A DNA stretch of 64,000 bases from Flectobacillus major DSM 103 (GCF_000427405.1 NZ_KE386491.1:2835001-2899000), one strand, 5' to 3'; positions 1 to 9,118 are shown, counted from the stretch's first letter. Notes: generated by a model from the sequence alone, not told the origin. Translations and numbers: made by a program.

Positions 1-1977
1 AGCAGGCTGCCAGGGATGTCCCAAATCACGACAGGCTCTACTTTGTCGAAGCCTATTATTCGAGGATTGGGCTTCAATAGAGTTATTACGATGCACGATG
101 GTGTGCGTCAGGAAGACAATCAATGGGGCGAAGAGCATTCGTTGCATATCGACGAATATTCGATAGACCGCTATGAAATTATCAGAGGTGCGGGGTCGCT
201 GATGTATGGTTCAGACGGTATTGGTGGGGTTATGTCGGTTATTTCACCCTTACCAATAGAAGAAGGAAAAACACAAGGAAATATTTTGTATAACTACCAG
301 ACCAACAATGCTATGAGTGGTGTGTCGGCTAATTTGGCCGGCAATAGCAACGGGTTTATTTGGTCGGGACGTATCAGTATGAAAGATGCCAAAAACTACC
401 AAAACCCTGCTGATGGGCGTGTTTTTGGATCTAATTTCAACGAACTTAACTACTCTGGAATGTTTGGTGTCAATAGAAAATGGGGGTATTCGAGGTTGTA
501 CTTTTCTAAGTTTGGCCAAAAAATAAATATCATCGATGGGCTTCGTAATGAACGAGGAAAATTTGTTCAGAAGGTCTTTATCAACAACCAAGAAAAACTC
601 CAAGAAGTAACCGAACATGAGCTTGAAAGCAGAACTATCAATCCTGCCAATTCCCAAAACCTTAGCAACTACAAAATTTCGTCTAACAATCTCTATTTCT
701 TTGATAAAACATCGCTCAGCCTCAATATTGCTTATGCACAAAACCACAGAAAAGAATACGGCAATATCCAAAAGCCTCTTGAGCCTGATTTATATTTCTT
801 TTTACAGAACCTCTATTATGATGTACGCTATAATTTTGCAGAAAATAATGGCTGGGAAACTACACTTGGAAGCAATGGTATGTGGCAAAGTATGCAAAAT
901 CAAGGAAATGAAACGCTCTATCCCAATTTTAATTTACAAGATAAAGGAATATTTATTTTTAGTAAGAAAAAACTGCATCGTTGGATTATGAGTGGTGGTC
1001 TTCGCTTTGATCATCGTAATCTCGAAATTAACAAATTATATGTAGACCAAAACGGAAAGTTTCAAACGCATGAGTTAGGTGCTGTAGAAGAACGTTTTTC
1101 GGGCTTGCAAAAAAGCTATGCAAATCTGACAGGGAGCTTTGGTGCTGTTTGGAAAGTAACCGATAAGCTTTCGGTCAAAGCTAATCTTGCACGAGGATTC
1201 AGGGCCCCGAGTGTACCCGAATTAGCATCTAATGGCGAACATGCGGGTACGTTTAGGTACGAAAAAGGCAATGTCAATCAGCAGTCGGAAGTATCGCTTC
1301 AGTCTGACTTGGGAATAACTTGGGAATCGTCGAGCCTATATGTCGATTTTAATATTTTCAGAAATCATATTCAGCATTACACCTATTCCGAGCGAGTACA
1401 GAATACCTCGGGAAAAGATTCTACTGTAGCGGGTGTTCCGGTGTTTCAGTATGTGCAAGGCAATGCTTTGCTCTGGGGTATCGAAGGTAGTATTACATTC
1501 AATCCTGAGTCGGCCAGATGGCTAAGTTTTACCCAAAGTTATTCGATGGTAAATGGCCAAAACCAACAAGCAAACAATGACTCTCTCAAATATTTGCCTT
1601 TTATGCCACCTCCAAGATGGATTTCGCAAGTAAAACTTACCAAAAACTCTTGGGGAAACCATATCAAAAACCTTTATATTATGGCTGAGTGGGAATATAA
1701 CCAAACTCAAAATCAAGTATTATTGGCCTATAATACCGAAACGCCTACCCCTTCGTACCAGCTGTTGAATATAGGAATGGGGACAAGTATTATTAATCGA
1801 CAAAAAAAGGCTTTGATGTCGATATACATTAGTGCCAATAACCTTTTGGATACTATTTACCAAAGTCATCAAAGTCGCCTAAAATATTTAGACCAAAATC
1901 AGGTGACTGGTAGAGCGGGGGTATTCAACATGGGTCGTAATATCAGTATCAAACTGCTTGTGCCAATTGATTTCTAA
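1..1977 (+). CDS. TonB-dependent outer-membrane receptor (5' partial)
   Basis: This is an outer-membrane TonB-dependent receptor cut at its 5' end by the window edge. The frame is open from base 1, so the ATG at 16 is an internal Met and not the start. What remains begins in the plug domain (PIIRGLGFNRV, then IIRGAGSLMYGSDGIGG, a typical plug signature) and continues into a long beta barrel with alternating aromatic and polar residues. It ends in a terminal Phe (LLVPIDF), as expected for recognition by the BAM machinery. Family members import iron chelates, haem, metals or other small ligands using TonB/ExbBD energy. The ligand cannot be told from this fragment. No partner gene follows; a 9-bp tandem repeat begins five bases after the stop. 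Confidence 0.93.
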   Translation, partial: SRLPGMSQITTGSTLSKPIIRGLGFNRVITMHDGVRQEDNQWGEEHSLHIDEYSIDRYEIIRGAGSLMYGSDGIGGVMSVISPLPIEEGKTQGNILYNYQTNNAMSGVSANLAGNSNGFIWSGRISMKDAKNYQNPADGRVFGSNFNELNYSGMFGVNRKWGYSRLYFSKFGQKINIIDGLRNERGKFVQKVFINNQEKLQEVTEHELESRTINPANSQNLSNYKISSNNLYFFDKTSLSLNIAYAQNHRKEYGNIQKPLEPDLYFFLQNLYYDVRYNFAENNGWETTLGSNGMWQSMQNQGNETLYPNFNLQDKGIFIFSKKKLHRWIMSGGLRFDHRNLEINKLYVDQNGKFQTHELGAVEERFSGLQKSYANLTGSFGAVWKVTDKLSVKANLARGFRAPSVPELASNGEHAGTFRYEKGNVNQQSEVSLQSDLGITWESSSLYVDFNIFRNHIQHYTYSERVQNTSGKDSTVAGVPVFQYVQGNALLWGIEGSITFNPESARWLSFTQSYSMVNGQNQQANNDSLKYLPFMPPPRWISQVKLTKNSWGNHIKNLYIMAEWEYNQTQNQVLLAYNTETPTPSYQLLNIGMGTSIINRQKKALMSIYISANNLLDTIYQSHQSRLKYLDQNQVTGRAGVFNMGRNISIKLLVPIDF

Positions 1978-1982
1978 AAGAA

Positions 1983-2135
1983 TTGAGTGGTTGAGTGGTT
2001 GAGTGGTTGAGTGGTTGAGTGGTTGAGTGGTTGAGTGGTTGAGTGGTTGAGTGGTTGAGTGGTTGAGTGGTTGAGTGGTTGAGTGGTTGAGTGGTTGAGT
2101 GGTTGAGTGGTTGAGTGGTTGAGTGGTTGAGTGGT
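1983..2135. repeat. 9-bp tandem repeat, 17 perfect copies
   Basis: Seventeen consecutive identical copies of TTGAGTGGT run from 1983 to 2135. Nine is a multiple of three, so the array stays open in several frames; on the minus strand it reads as a repeating TTQPLNHS-type peptide, which I regard as a spurious ORF. It lies between the convergent ends of the TonB receptor and gldD. Perfect identity suggests recent slippage expansion, so copy number probably varies between strains. Confidence 0.97.
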
Positions 2136-2194
2136 TAGGGCAAACAGCAGCTCAATATTTTGAGTTCCCAAAACAACATCTTTTTTCAAAAAAT

Positions 2195-2348
2195 CACTAA
2201 ATCACTCATTCACTAAATCACAACTCACTAAATCACAACTCACTAAATCACAACTCACTAAATCACAACTCACTAAATCACTCATTCACTAAATCACTCA
2301 TTCACTAAATCACTCATTCACTAAATCACAACTCACTAAATCACAACT
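2195..2348. repeat. 15/16-bp interspersed tandem repeat, 10 units
   Basis: Two related units alternate without gaps. Unit A (15 bp) is CACTAAATCACAACT and unit B (16 bp) is CACTAAATCACTCATT. The order is B-A-A-A-A-B-B-B-A-A, followed by a partial CACT. The array ends six bases before the gldD stop codon. Adjacent like units suggest higher-order duplication. About 60 bases of unique sequence separate it from the 9-bp array. Confidence 0.95.
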
Positions 2349-2354
2349 CACTTT

Positions 2355-2945
2355 TCAACGTTGCCATTTCAAAGTATTCAGCATTTTCACAACATCCTTT
2401 TTTAGGTAATCAATAACAGGAGAAAGAGAATCGCTTTGTGTTGAAGAATTAAAATACAAAGCACCTCTTAAATAGTGTTGTGTAGAATCGGTTACATAAA
2501 ATTGCAAATACGTAGGCACTTCGCCCTGCAACTCTATCAAGCTAGCAGTTTTACCTGTTTTGGTTTTCATCACCATTTCCTGAATAGAATATGCTTTGAT
2601 ATTGTGTTTAGCGGCCAAACGATGAGCATCATCAATCAACTTCGCTAATTTTTGTTTGTCACCACCCAGCGACTTATAAGTAAGTTGTACAACAGCCTTA
2701 AAATCAGGATAATACACATATATCCAGTGGGGTTCGGCCCAGGGTACTGTATCGGGCTTAATAACAGCGTATTTAGAATACTCAAAAGTATAAGGATGAG
2801 TTTCTTTCAAAGCCTGATAAGTGGCCACAGGCAAGTCTATTCGATTATAGCCTTTGGGTTTGGGCATAAAATCATCATCCGTTTTATTTTGGCGACAAGC
2901 CACTGCCAATAAACATAAAACAAGAAAATAACAAGAAAACCTCAT
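2355..2945 (-). CDS. gldD: Gliding motility lipoprotein GldD
   Basis: GldD is a lipoprotein needed for gliding motility and linked to the type IX secretion machinery in Bacteroidota. The protein shows the family layout: a signal peptide with lipobox LAVAC (Cys at residue 17 from this start), the PKPKGYNRIDLP segment just after it, then YPDFKAVVQLTYKS, and a C-terminal FYVTDSTQHYLRGALYF block ending in TLKWQR. At 196 residues it matches the usual GldD length. An in-frame ATG at 3005 would add 20 residues before the signal peptide; I prefer 2945 because it gives a normal short lipoprotein leader. The start codon sits in the arm of a perfect hairpin. The upstream AIM24-like gene ends about 70 bases away and may be cotranscribed. 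Confidence 0.88.
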   Translation of the reverse strand: MRFSCYFLVLCLLAVACRQNKTDDDFMPKPKGYNRIDLPVATYQALKETHPYTFEYSKYAVIKPDTVPWAEPHWIYVYYPDFKAVVQLTYKSLGGDKQKLAKLIDDAHRLAAKHNIKAYSIQEMVMKTKTGKTASLIELQGEVPTYLQFYVTDSTQHYLRGALYFNSSTQSDSLSPVIDYLKKDVVKMLNTLKWQR

Positions 2946-2973
2946 GAGCCTTAGCCTATGAGGTTTTCTTGTT
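2930..2973 (-). promoter_or_regulatory. Perfect 16-bp hairpin over the gldD start codon
   Basis: The arms are 2930-2945 and 2958-2973 (ATGAGGTTTTCTTGTT and its exact complement) with a 12-base loop. In the minus-strand mRNA the 3' arm begins with the ATG at 2945 and encodes the first five residues of GldD. The fold would hide that start codon. It is followed by T-rich sequence, so it could also act as a terminator for the upstream gene. Role inferred. Confidence 0.6.
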
Positions 2974-3016
2974 ATGAGTGATAAAAAATCTTTTTTGAGA
3001 TTCATTAAAATTATAT

Positions 3017-3796
3017 TTAGTCTTCAAATAAATTACCTAAACCTCCCAATACAGAACCCCCTTCTTTATTGGTATTGCCACCATAAGGCGATAATGTACG
3101 AATGAGTTTTGACAAAGGCATCGACTGAATCCATACTCGGCCAGTACCACGCATAGTAGCAAGGAATATCCCTTCGCCACCAAATATCATTGATTTTAAA
3201 TTACCTGCACGCTGAATATCGTAACTCAATGTAGGCTCAAAAGCCACAATACAGCCCGTATCGATACGAAGGGTTTCGTTGTTCAAATATTTTTCTACGA
3301 TTGTACCACCTGCATGTACAAATGCAAGGCCATCGCCTTGAAGTTTTTCTAAAATAAAACCTTCGCCACCAAAAAAGCCAGAGCCAATTTTTTGGTTGAA
3401 AGTAATTGATACTTTAGTACCTAAAGCGGCACACAAGAAACTATCTTTTTGTGCGATAAGGGTATTACCTGGCAAATTAGCTAAATTAATCGGGATAATT
3501 GTACCTGGATGTGGAGCAGCAAAAGCCACTTTTCGTTTGCCATAGCCCCGATTGGTAAAATGCGTCATAAACAGCGATTCGCCTGTTAGTAAACGGCTAC
3601 CTGCTTGAAATATTTTGCCCAAAATTGAATTATCAGCATTTGAGCCATCGCCCATTTTAGTTTCAAACGTAATGCCATCTTCCATATAAACCATAGCACC
3701 AGCTTCGGCAATAACGGTCTCGTTGGGGTCTAATTCAACTTCAACAATTTGAATATCTTCTCCTAAAATTTTGTAATCGATTTCGTGTGAGTTCAT
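3017..3796 (-). CDS. TIGR00266/AIM24 family protein
   Basis: This 259-residue protein belongs to the AIM24 (TIGR00266) family, which has a beta-rich fold resembling tryptophan-RNA-binding attenuator protein; its biochemical role in bacteria is not established. Recognisable family features are [20 protein letters not shown] at the N-terminus, an [13 protein letters not shown] segment, [11 protein letters not shown] in the middle, and a glycine-rich [17 protein letters not shown] block followed by [13 protein letters not shown]. No signal peptide or membrane segment is visible, so it is probably cytoplasmic. The tail is glycine-rich ([12 protein letters not shown]). It precedes gldD on the same strand. 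The ATG at 3796 is used because no earlier start fits the family. Confidence 0.85.
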   Translation of the reverse strand: MNSHEIDYKILGEDIQIVEVELDPNETVIAEAGAMVYMEDGITFETKMGDGSNADNSILGKIFQAGSRLLTGESLFMTHFTNRGYGKRKVAFAAPHPGTIIPINLANLPGNTLIAQKDSFLCAALGTKVSITFNQKIGSGFFGGEGFILEKLQGDGLAFVHAGGTIVEKYLNNETLRIDTGCIVAFEPTLSYDIQRAGNLKSMIFGGEGIFLATMRGTGRVWIQSMPLSKLIRTLSPYGGNTNKEGGSVLGGLGNLFED

Positions 3797-3962
3797 GTCA
3801 GTTTTAGCTATTAGATTCAGAAAAGCAAGAAAGCTCGCTTTAGATTTGGTTTCAAAATAATTACTTCACAAAGTAAATGAAAGAAAATAATCTCATCATA
3901 TCAATTATGGATAATTGGCCAAATGGTTGAGTAATCGGTGCGAATCCCTGACAGTATTTTTG

Positions 3963-4697
3963 TTAATTCAAATGAAAGCTTGTCAGCTCGCCCTGAATTA
4001 CTTCGTAGACACGTGTTTTTAGGATTTCGATATCATCCTGAGTCATCCCTTTGGTTTCGATAGGTTCATGCACAACTACCTTCAGGGTATGGCGGCTCAA
4101 AGGAGGCTGGTTGTCAAACATAATTTTGTAATTATTCAAAAACGAGATAGGCACTACAGGCACTTGTTGTTGAATAGCCATCATAAAAGCTCCATCTTTG
4201 AACGGTTTGTGCATTTGTGGAGGGCGTTTGGTTTTGATTCCTCCTTCAGGAAAAATCACAATACTACGACCACTTTGTAGGGCTCGGATCGACCTTGTCA
4301 TCGACTTGGCTCTGCTACCCTTATCTTCACGGTCTACCTGAATATGCAACTTTGAAAACATATACCCAAAAAGAGGCACTTTTTTAATCGCACTTTTTCC
4401 TACAAAAGCATAGTAGTTTTTAAGAACCACCCCCATAGCGGCAATATCCAAATAGGAAAAGTGATTGGCACAAAACACATACGCTTGATGTACGTCGGGA
4501 TTAAAACGATATTCTACTTTAATAGGGATTCCGACTATTGGAAAATACAATTTGCCCCACAAACGATTTAGGTAGTGAGCTTTAGGCTTCCATTCTTCTT
4601 TTTGTAGAAAAATCCAGAAAAACGGGAATAAAATCAGGAAAAGGACAATCAACCAAAATGCTGCCCAAACTGTATAGAGGATTTTGAATATACGCAT
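3963..4697 (-). CDS. plsC: 1-acyl-sn-glycerol-3-phosphate acyltransferase
   Basis: A PlsC-family acyltransferase, which transfers an acyl chain to lysophosphatidate to make phosphatidate in phospholipid synthesis at the inner membrane. A hydrophobic N-terminal anchor (about residues 7-31) is followed by the catalytic HX4D motif (NHFSYLD, His79 and Asp84 from this start) and by FPEGGIKTKRPP, the glycerol-phosphate binding block. A VPVVPISFLN segment typical of the family comes next. Length (244) is normal. An ATG at 4715 is possible, but a TAACTTTG -7 element at 4703-4710 would place the transcription start downstream of it, so ATG 4697 is preferred. Confidence 0.88.
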   Translation of the reverse strand: MRIFKILYTVWAAFWLIVLFLILFPFFWIFLQKEEWKPKAHYLNRLWGKLYFPIVGIPIKVEYRFNPDVHQAYVFCANHFSYLDIAAMGVVLKNYYAFVGKSAIKKVPLFGYMFSKLHIQVDREDKGSRAKSMTRSIRALQSGRSIVIFPEGGIKTKRPPQMHKPFKDGAFMMAIQQQVPVVPISFLNNYKIMFDNQPPLSRHTLKVVVHEPIETKGMTQDDIEILKTRVYEVIQGELTSFHLN

Positions 4698-4702
4698 AAT
4701 GA

Positions 4703-4710
4703 CAAAGTTA
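4703..4710 (-). promoter_or_regulatory. Possible -7 element for plsC
   Basis: Reading the minus strand, TAACTTTG fits the Bacteroidota -7 consensus TAnnTTTG. No clear TTG is found 17-23 bases upstream. If used, the plsC mRNA would be almost leaderless from ATG 4697. Confidence 0.35.
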
Positions 4711-4773
4711 GGCAAAAGATGTCAGTTGCGAGAAGGTAATTGTCAGGAAAATATTTTTGGGCGAAAACTATAC

Positions 4774-4809
4774 CAAAAAAGGGCTTAATAGCCGCCACTA
4801 TTAAGCCCT
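4774..4809 (-). terminator. Intrinsic terminator after the LytTR regulator
   Basis: A perfect 12-bp stem (AGGGCTTAATAG, 4780-4791, with its complement at 4798-4809) has a 6-base loop and is followed on the minus strand by a run of T (TTTTTT). It lies about 140 bases past the stop of the response-regulator gene. Confidence 0.85.
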
Positions 4810-4951
4810 ACTGGGTATTCTAAACTAGTTGGATTTGTTAGCTGAATATCATTGTTTTTTATAAGATATTCAAGATAAAATACATATTTGATGAAAGTAA
4901 TAGATAAAGGCTACTTTATTTTTATCAAAATTTAGCTTACCTTCAAAATAC

Positions 4952-5685
4952 CTAAATTCCCATCATTTCTTTGAATGCAACCGAGTTTCGAGTCGATATT
5001 TCTAATTCAATTCCATTAATCAATACTACTTTCATACCACCTTTATAATACGAGTCAATATCGTGAATATATTCAGTATTGATAATTTGTTGACGATTTG
5101 CTCTAAAGAAAATAGTAGGGTCCAAGCGTTCCTGTATTTTATTCAAAGAACGATGAATCATTGGGCGATTACTGCCAAAGTGAAAACGGCAATAGTTTCC
5201 TACCGATTCAATCATAAATACTTCCGACAAACGTACGAAGTAGCATTTCTCCCCATCTTTCAAAAAGATACGCTTATCTGGCGACAACCTGCCTTCAGAT
5301 ACCGCAGCCGTAGCTCTCTCTTGCTGGATTTCAGACCTGATTTTTTCAATAGTCTTTGCCAGGCGTTCGGTTTTGGTAGGCTTCAATATATAGTCCATAG
5401 CTTCTGATTCAAAAGCTTGGATAGCATATTGGTTATAAGCCGTTACAAAACAACCTTTGGAACAAACTCAAGTTCTTCTAATAAATCAAAGCCATTTTTT
5501 TCGGGCATCTCAATATCGAGGAAAATTAAGTCTGGTTGCAATCGGTGTATTTTTTCTAAAGCCTCATCCACGTTCTCGGCTTCATCAATAATCTGAATAT
5601 CGGAGAACTCCTGTAATAAGTACTTTAATTCTTGGCGAGCTAATCGTTCGTCATCGACCAAGATAGTTTTAATTTTCTTACTCAT
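4952..5685 (-). pseudogene. LytTR-family response regulator, frameshifted
   Basis: This is a two-component response regulator with an N-terminal receiver and C-terminal LytTR DNA-binding domain, split by a one-base loss. The receiver starts at ATG 5685 (MSKKIKTILVDDE) with acidic pocket Asp11/Asp12 and phospho-acceptor Asp57 in FLDIEMP. It then reaches a stop straight after FVPKVVL. In the next frame the chain continues VTAYNQYAIQAFESEAMDYI and then the LytTR part (residues FFRANRQQIINTEYI and so on). Restoring one T in the run of four at 5447-5450 joins the two into about 244 residues, the normal family length. Either the gene is inactive or this is a homopolymer sequencing error. No histidine kinase gene is adjacent. 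Confidence 0.85.
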
Positions 5686-6440
5686 CGGTTGTGAATTTAA
5701 CAAGTCGTGATAAGGGCGGTTACCAGCTCTTGGAGAATAAGGCAATCTATTAGCCATACCTGAGTAACTGATTTTCAATTAATTAACAACAATAGTTCAA
5801 CTCCTGTGAACCAATCAGGGAGGGTACTATACCTAATACCTTGTAAAGAATGCTAATATAGTAAATTCTATGACATTTTTCTTGATTGACCAAAGATAAT
5901 TTTCTACATTCAAATCTCCTTTTCGTTAGGTAACTTGCTAAAAATCATCTACTAGCAGTAAAATGTCTTACTTATTTGATATTTTTTTGTTGTAGCTAAG
6001 TGATTGAGCAGATTAGTTTGCATATTCTTTGCTTATGCGATTACCGTTTCAGAAACAAACATACTTTTCATTTTGTTCATCTACCCTACTTACATCGAAA
6101 ATATCATTAACATAGCCTTTATTAACCCTTTTTGTTATTAACTATGAAACCTCCACGCCATTTCATTTCTTTTTAATATGTAAAATCTTTGATAACAAGT
6201 AGCAACTTTCTTGCCAATTTAGCATTTTTGGTAGATAAAAACCGATAATCTCTACGATTCTTCACTCAAAACTAATTTTACAAACAAGCTCCATTTTTAA
6301 AAGTTATCTAACAAAGGTAGTATATATATTAATTTATGCTAGCACTTTGAATCTGTAAACCCTTGAATTTTTCAAAAAAGTTATCAAATACCAATATAAT
6401 CGACAAACTGGCACCAAAACCTTACCAATTAATAAAAGCA
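5686..6440. other. Long AT-rich intergenic region, no gene seen
   Basis: About 750 bases separate the broken regulator from the pyruvate kinase terminator. I find no convincing ORF, RNA gene or long repeat. Two minus-strand TAnnTTTG-like words occur (TATCTTTG near 5892 and TACCTTTG near 6315) but neither has a well-placed -33 element. Confidence 0.5.
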
Positions 6441-6475
6441 AAAAGGGACTGTCTTTGACGACAGTCCCTTTTTTT
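6441..6475 (-). terminator. Terminator of pyk
   Basis: The arms AAAAGGGACTGTC (6441-6453) and its complement (6460-6472) enclose a 6-base loop; T runs flank both sides, so it can work in both directions. It begins 14 bases past the pyk stop on the minus strand. Confidence 0.92.
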
Positions 6476-6488
6476 GAGCATTAAAAAC

Positions 6489-7961
6489 CTATTCTACTTG
6501 TCCTAATTGAACAGTATTAGTTTTTAAATCTTTGTTTGAAGGTACGCTCAATGTTGTTACAAAAGTATCACCTTTAGCAAGCAATCCTTTCGCCACCAAA
6601 ATATCGGTCATACCTTTTACAGTAGCTTCTACATCTTTACCTTCGGCTTCATAATAAAATACCTGAGCTCCCCACAGCAAACCCATTACGTTCATAACTT
6701 GCTTGTTTGAAGTAAACACATACAAGTTAGCTTTAGGGCGGTGAGCCGACAAACGGAATGCCGTATAGCCACTGTTGGTAATGCACAAAATAGCTTCTGC
6801 TTTTGTATCACGAGCCAAACGACAAGCACTCGCAATCATGCGGTCGTTGAGGGGAAATTTTGAATTATTATTAGCCAATGAATGGTTTTTGAAATAAATC
6901 GCCGCTTCATCACCTTTTACAATTTCAATTTTATTTTGTTGAACCTCTACTACCTCTTGGATATGAGCCATTGTTTCAACGGCTTTCACTGGGTATATCC
7001 CCGAAGCCGACTCAGCACTCAGCATCGTAGCAGAAGCCCCTTGCAATACTGCATTAGCTACGTCAGATGTTTCGGCACGTGTTGGTACAGGGTTTGAAAT
7101 CATAGATTCCAACATTTGAGTAGCAACAATAACAGGCTTTCCAGCACGTGTACATTTTTCAACCATTACTCGTTGCAAATGAGGCACTTCAGCACCGTCC
7201 ATTTCTACACCCAAGTCGCCACGAGCTACCATAATAGAATCTGTCGCTTCAATAATTTCGTCGAGGTTGTCAATAGCCTCTGGCTTTTCAATCTTGGCAA
7301 TTACTTTTGTATTTTTGCCATAAGCTGCAATTTTTTGCTTGATATCATAAATATCTTCTGCTTTACGAACAAAAGATAACGCAACCCAATCTACACCATT
7401 ATCAAGCCCAAAATAAAGGTCAGCTTCATCTTTTGGTGTCAAACATGGCAACGAAACCTTTGTACCTGGCAAGTTGATACCTTTCTTAGATTTTAAGATA
7501 CCACCGTATACTACTTCAGTGATAACCTCTTTCTTTTCTTTGTCAACAGCCAAAACTTTTACCTCCAAGTTACCATCATCCATCAAAATACGTTCGCCTG
7601 GATTTACATCTAGGTACATCGAAGTATAGGTAGTTCCTACTCTTTCCGAAGTTCCCATGATATTCTCGTCCATCACAAAAGTTAACGTATTTCCTGCAAT
7701 GAGTTGAACACCGTTATTTTCAACGAGCTGAGTACGGATTTTGGGGCCTTGTAAGTCTTGAAGAATAGTAATATTTACACCTAGTTCCTCAGAAACTTCT
7801 CTGATATTCTTAACTCTTTGCAAATGGTCTTCATGTGTTCCATGAGAAAAATTGAGTCTGAATATGTTTGCACCTGCTTGGGCAAGTTTGGTCAACATTT
7901 CCTTTGATTCGGATGCTGGACCAATCGTAGCAACAATCTTGGTCTTTCTTTGATAAGACAT
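6489..7961 (-). CDS. pyk: Pyruvate kinase
   Basis: Pyruvate kinase converts phosphoenolpyruvate and ADP to pyruvate and ATP, the last step of glycolysis, in the cytoplasm. The 490-residue protein has the TIM-barrel start (KTKIVATIGPAS, then NIFRLNFSHGTHEDH), the DLQGPKIRT strand, and the active-site signature IAKIEKPEAIDNLDEI with the Lys and Glu that bind metal and substrate. MVARGDLGVE and KPVIVATQMLESM follow, together with the PTRAETSDVANAV segment. The C-terminal allosteric domain (TNSGYTAFRLSAHRP onward) is complete. It stands alone between two long intergenic regions and is closed by a strong terminator. Confidence 0.97.
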   Translation of the reverse strand: MSYQRKTKIVATIGPASESKEMLTKLAQAGANIFRLNFSHGTHEDHLQRVKNIREVSEELGVNITILQDLQGPKIRTQLVENNGVQLIAGNTLTFVMDENIMGTSERVGTTYTSMYLDVNPGERILMDDGNLEVKVLAVDKEKKEVITEVVYGGILKSKKGINLPGTKVSLPCLTPKDEADLYFGLDNGVDWVALSFVRKAEDIYDIKQKIAAYGKNTKVIAKIEKPEAIDNLDEIIEATDSIMVARGDLGVEMDGAEVPHLQRVMVEKCTRAGKPVIVATQMLESMISNPVPTRAETSDVANAVLQGASATMLSAESASGIYPVKAVETMAHIQEVVEVQQNKIEIVKGDEAAIYFKNHSLANNNSKFPLNDRMIASACRLARDTKAEAILCITNSGYTAFRLSAHRPKANLYVFTSNKQVMNVMGLLWGAQVFYYEAEGKDVEATVKGMTDILVAKGLLAKGDTFVTTLSVPSNKDLKTNTVQLGQVE

Positions 7962-8566
7962 CTTTCGGTTACAGTTTTAGGGATATTGGATTTGCTTTTG
8001 AGGTTGGCACGCAAAACAAAATATTGCTTTGCCTACCAAATCATAACAAATAGTTCAAATGAAGATGCAATTTACAATTTATGACTCGAAAATTGAATCA
8101 TATTTTGAGTATTTATTACGAAGTAATTTCCTTAGCGACAGAAATTGCATCTAAATTAGATAAATTTGGAATAATATCAACCTTACAAAAGAAAGTTTGT
8201 AAAATAAATCATTTTATTCTATTTGATTTTGACGCATATATCATTAATAGAATAAATTATGGTTAATTATCAGTATTTTTTAGTTTTTCTCCGCTAGCGT
8301 TTTTTCGCTTTATGGCTATTCTACCTTAAAAATTTATTTTTTTCACTAAATTGCTTTGTTGTAAAGTGCTAGTTTAGCCCTTGCAAATTTGTTTAGTAAT
8401 CAAGAAAATAGGCCCCTAGCCTACATAATCATTAGGGGTGAGCTATTGGGCTTGGGTAGTATTAGGATGTCAAAGCCATAAGCCTTCGGTATAGTTTTTT
8501 TGTACCTGATTGACTTACCACTAATTATTATTGCTAGGATTTTTGCCTAACAATTTAAGTTTCAAT
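7962..8566. other. Intergenic region between divergent pyk and guaD
   Basis: About 600 AT-rich bases. A 61-codon frame at 8081-8266 has biased, low-complexity composition and no family resemblance, so I do not call it. A weak stem (CCCCTA at 8413-8418 with TAGGGG at 8433-8438) and the palindrome CGCTAGCG followed by six T near 8292 are the only structures noted. Confidence 0.45.
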
Positions 8567-9037
8567 ATGGAAAAACAGGAGTTTATGCAACAGGCTATTG
8601 CCTTGTCGCTCAAAGGGTGTTTGGAGGGAAAAGGTGGCCCTTTTGGTGCTGTGGTAGTACGCAATGGCCAAATTGTCGGACAAGGCCACAATCAAGTAAC
8701 TTCTACCAACGACCCAACAGCTCATGCAGAAGTGGTAGCAATTAGAGATGCCTGCCAAAATTTAGGAAAATTTCAATTAGATGATTGTGAAATCTATACT
8801 TCTTGCGAACCTTGCCCTATGTGTCTGGGGGCTATTTATTGGGCTCGTCCTCAACGAGTTTATTATGCCAATACCCGAGAAGATGCGGCCGAGATTGGGT
8901 TTGACGATGCCTTTATTTATGAAGAAATCCCGCTACCTTTATCGCAGCGAAAAATAGAAATGATTCCGCTTGGCCGTGAAGAAGCCCAAAAGGCTTTCCA
9001 GTTTTGGAAAGAAAAAGCCGATAAAAACCTTTATTAA
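8567..9037 (+). CDS. guaD: Guanine deaminase
   Basis: A cytidine-deaminase-fold enzyme that hydrolyses guanine to xanthine and ammonia in purine salvage. From ATG 8567 the protein is 156 residues. It shows the zinc-site motifs THAHAE-type TAHAEV (His53, Glu55) and SCEPCPMC (Cys83, Cys86), in positions known from the Bacillus subtilis enzyme. The AIYWARP segment, FDDAFIYEEI and the C-terminal Tyr156 also fit guanine deaminase better than the tRNA adenosine deaminase TadA. An in-frame TTG at 8531 would add 12 unrelated residues, so I reject it. It is a single-gene unit followed by a hairpin at 9119-9156. Confidence 0.88.
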   Translation: MEKQEFMQQAIALSLKGCLEGKGGPFGAVVVRNGQIVGQGHNQVTSTNDPTAHAEVVAIRDACQNLGKFQLDDCEIYTSCEPCPMCLGAIYWARPQRVYYANTREDAAEIGFDDAFIYEEIPLPLSQRKIEMIPLGREEAQKAFQFWKEKADKNLY

Positions 9038-9118
9038 AATACGATGGGTTGTATTATTCTAAGCAAAAGTAATTATGCTATAAAAATAGCTGATAACGAT
9101 TAGATTTATCTTAATTTT

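Noticed and set aside
1974-2189. Minus-strand frame encoding a repeating TTQPLNHS peptide
   Set aside because: It is simply the translation of the 9-bp array; composition and lack of context argue against a gene.
3925-3955. GGTGCGAATCCCTGACAG resembles a piece of a cobalamin riboswitch or of a tRNA T-arm
   Set aside because: No B12 box or paired flanking helices are present, the tRNA rest is missing, and no plus-strand gene follows.
8081-8266. 61-codon plus-strand frame between pyk and guaD
   Set aside because: No family features and AT-driven composition; nothing supports translation.
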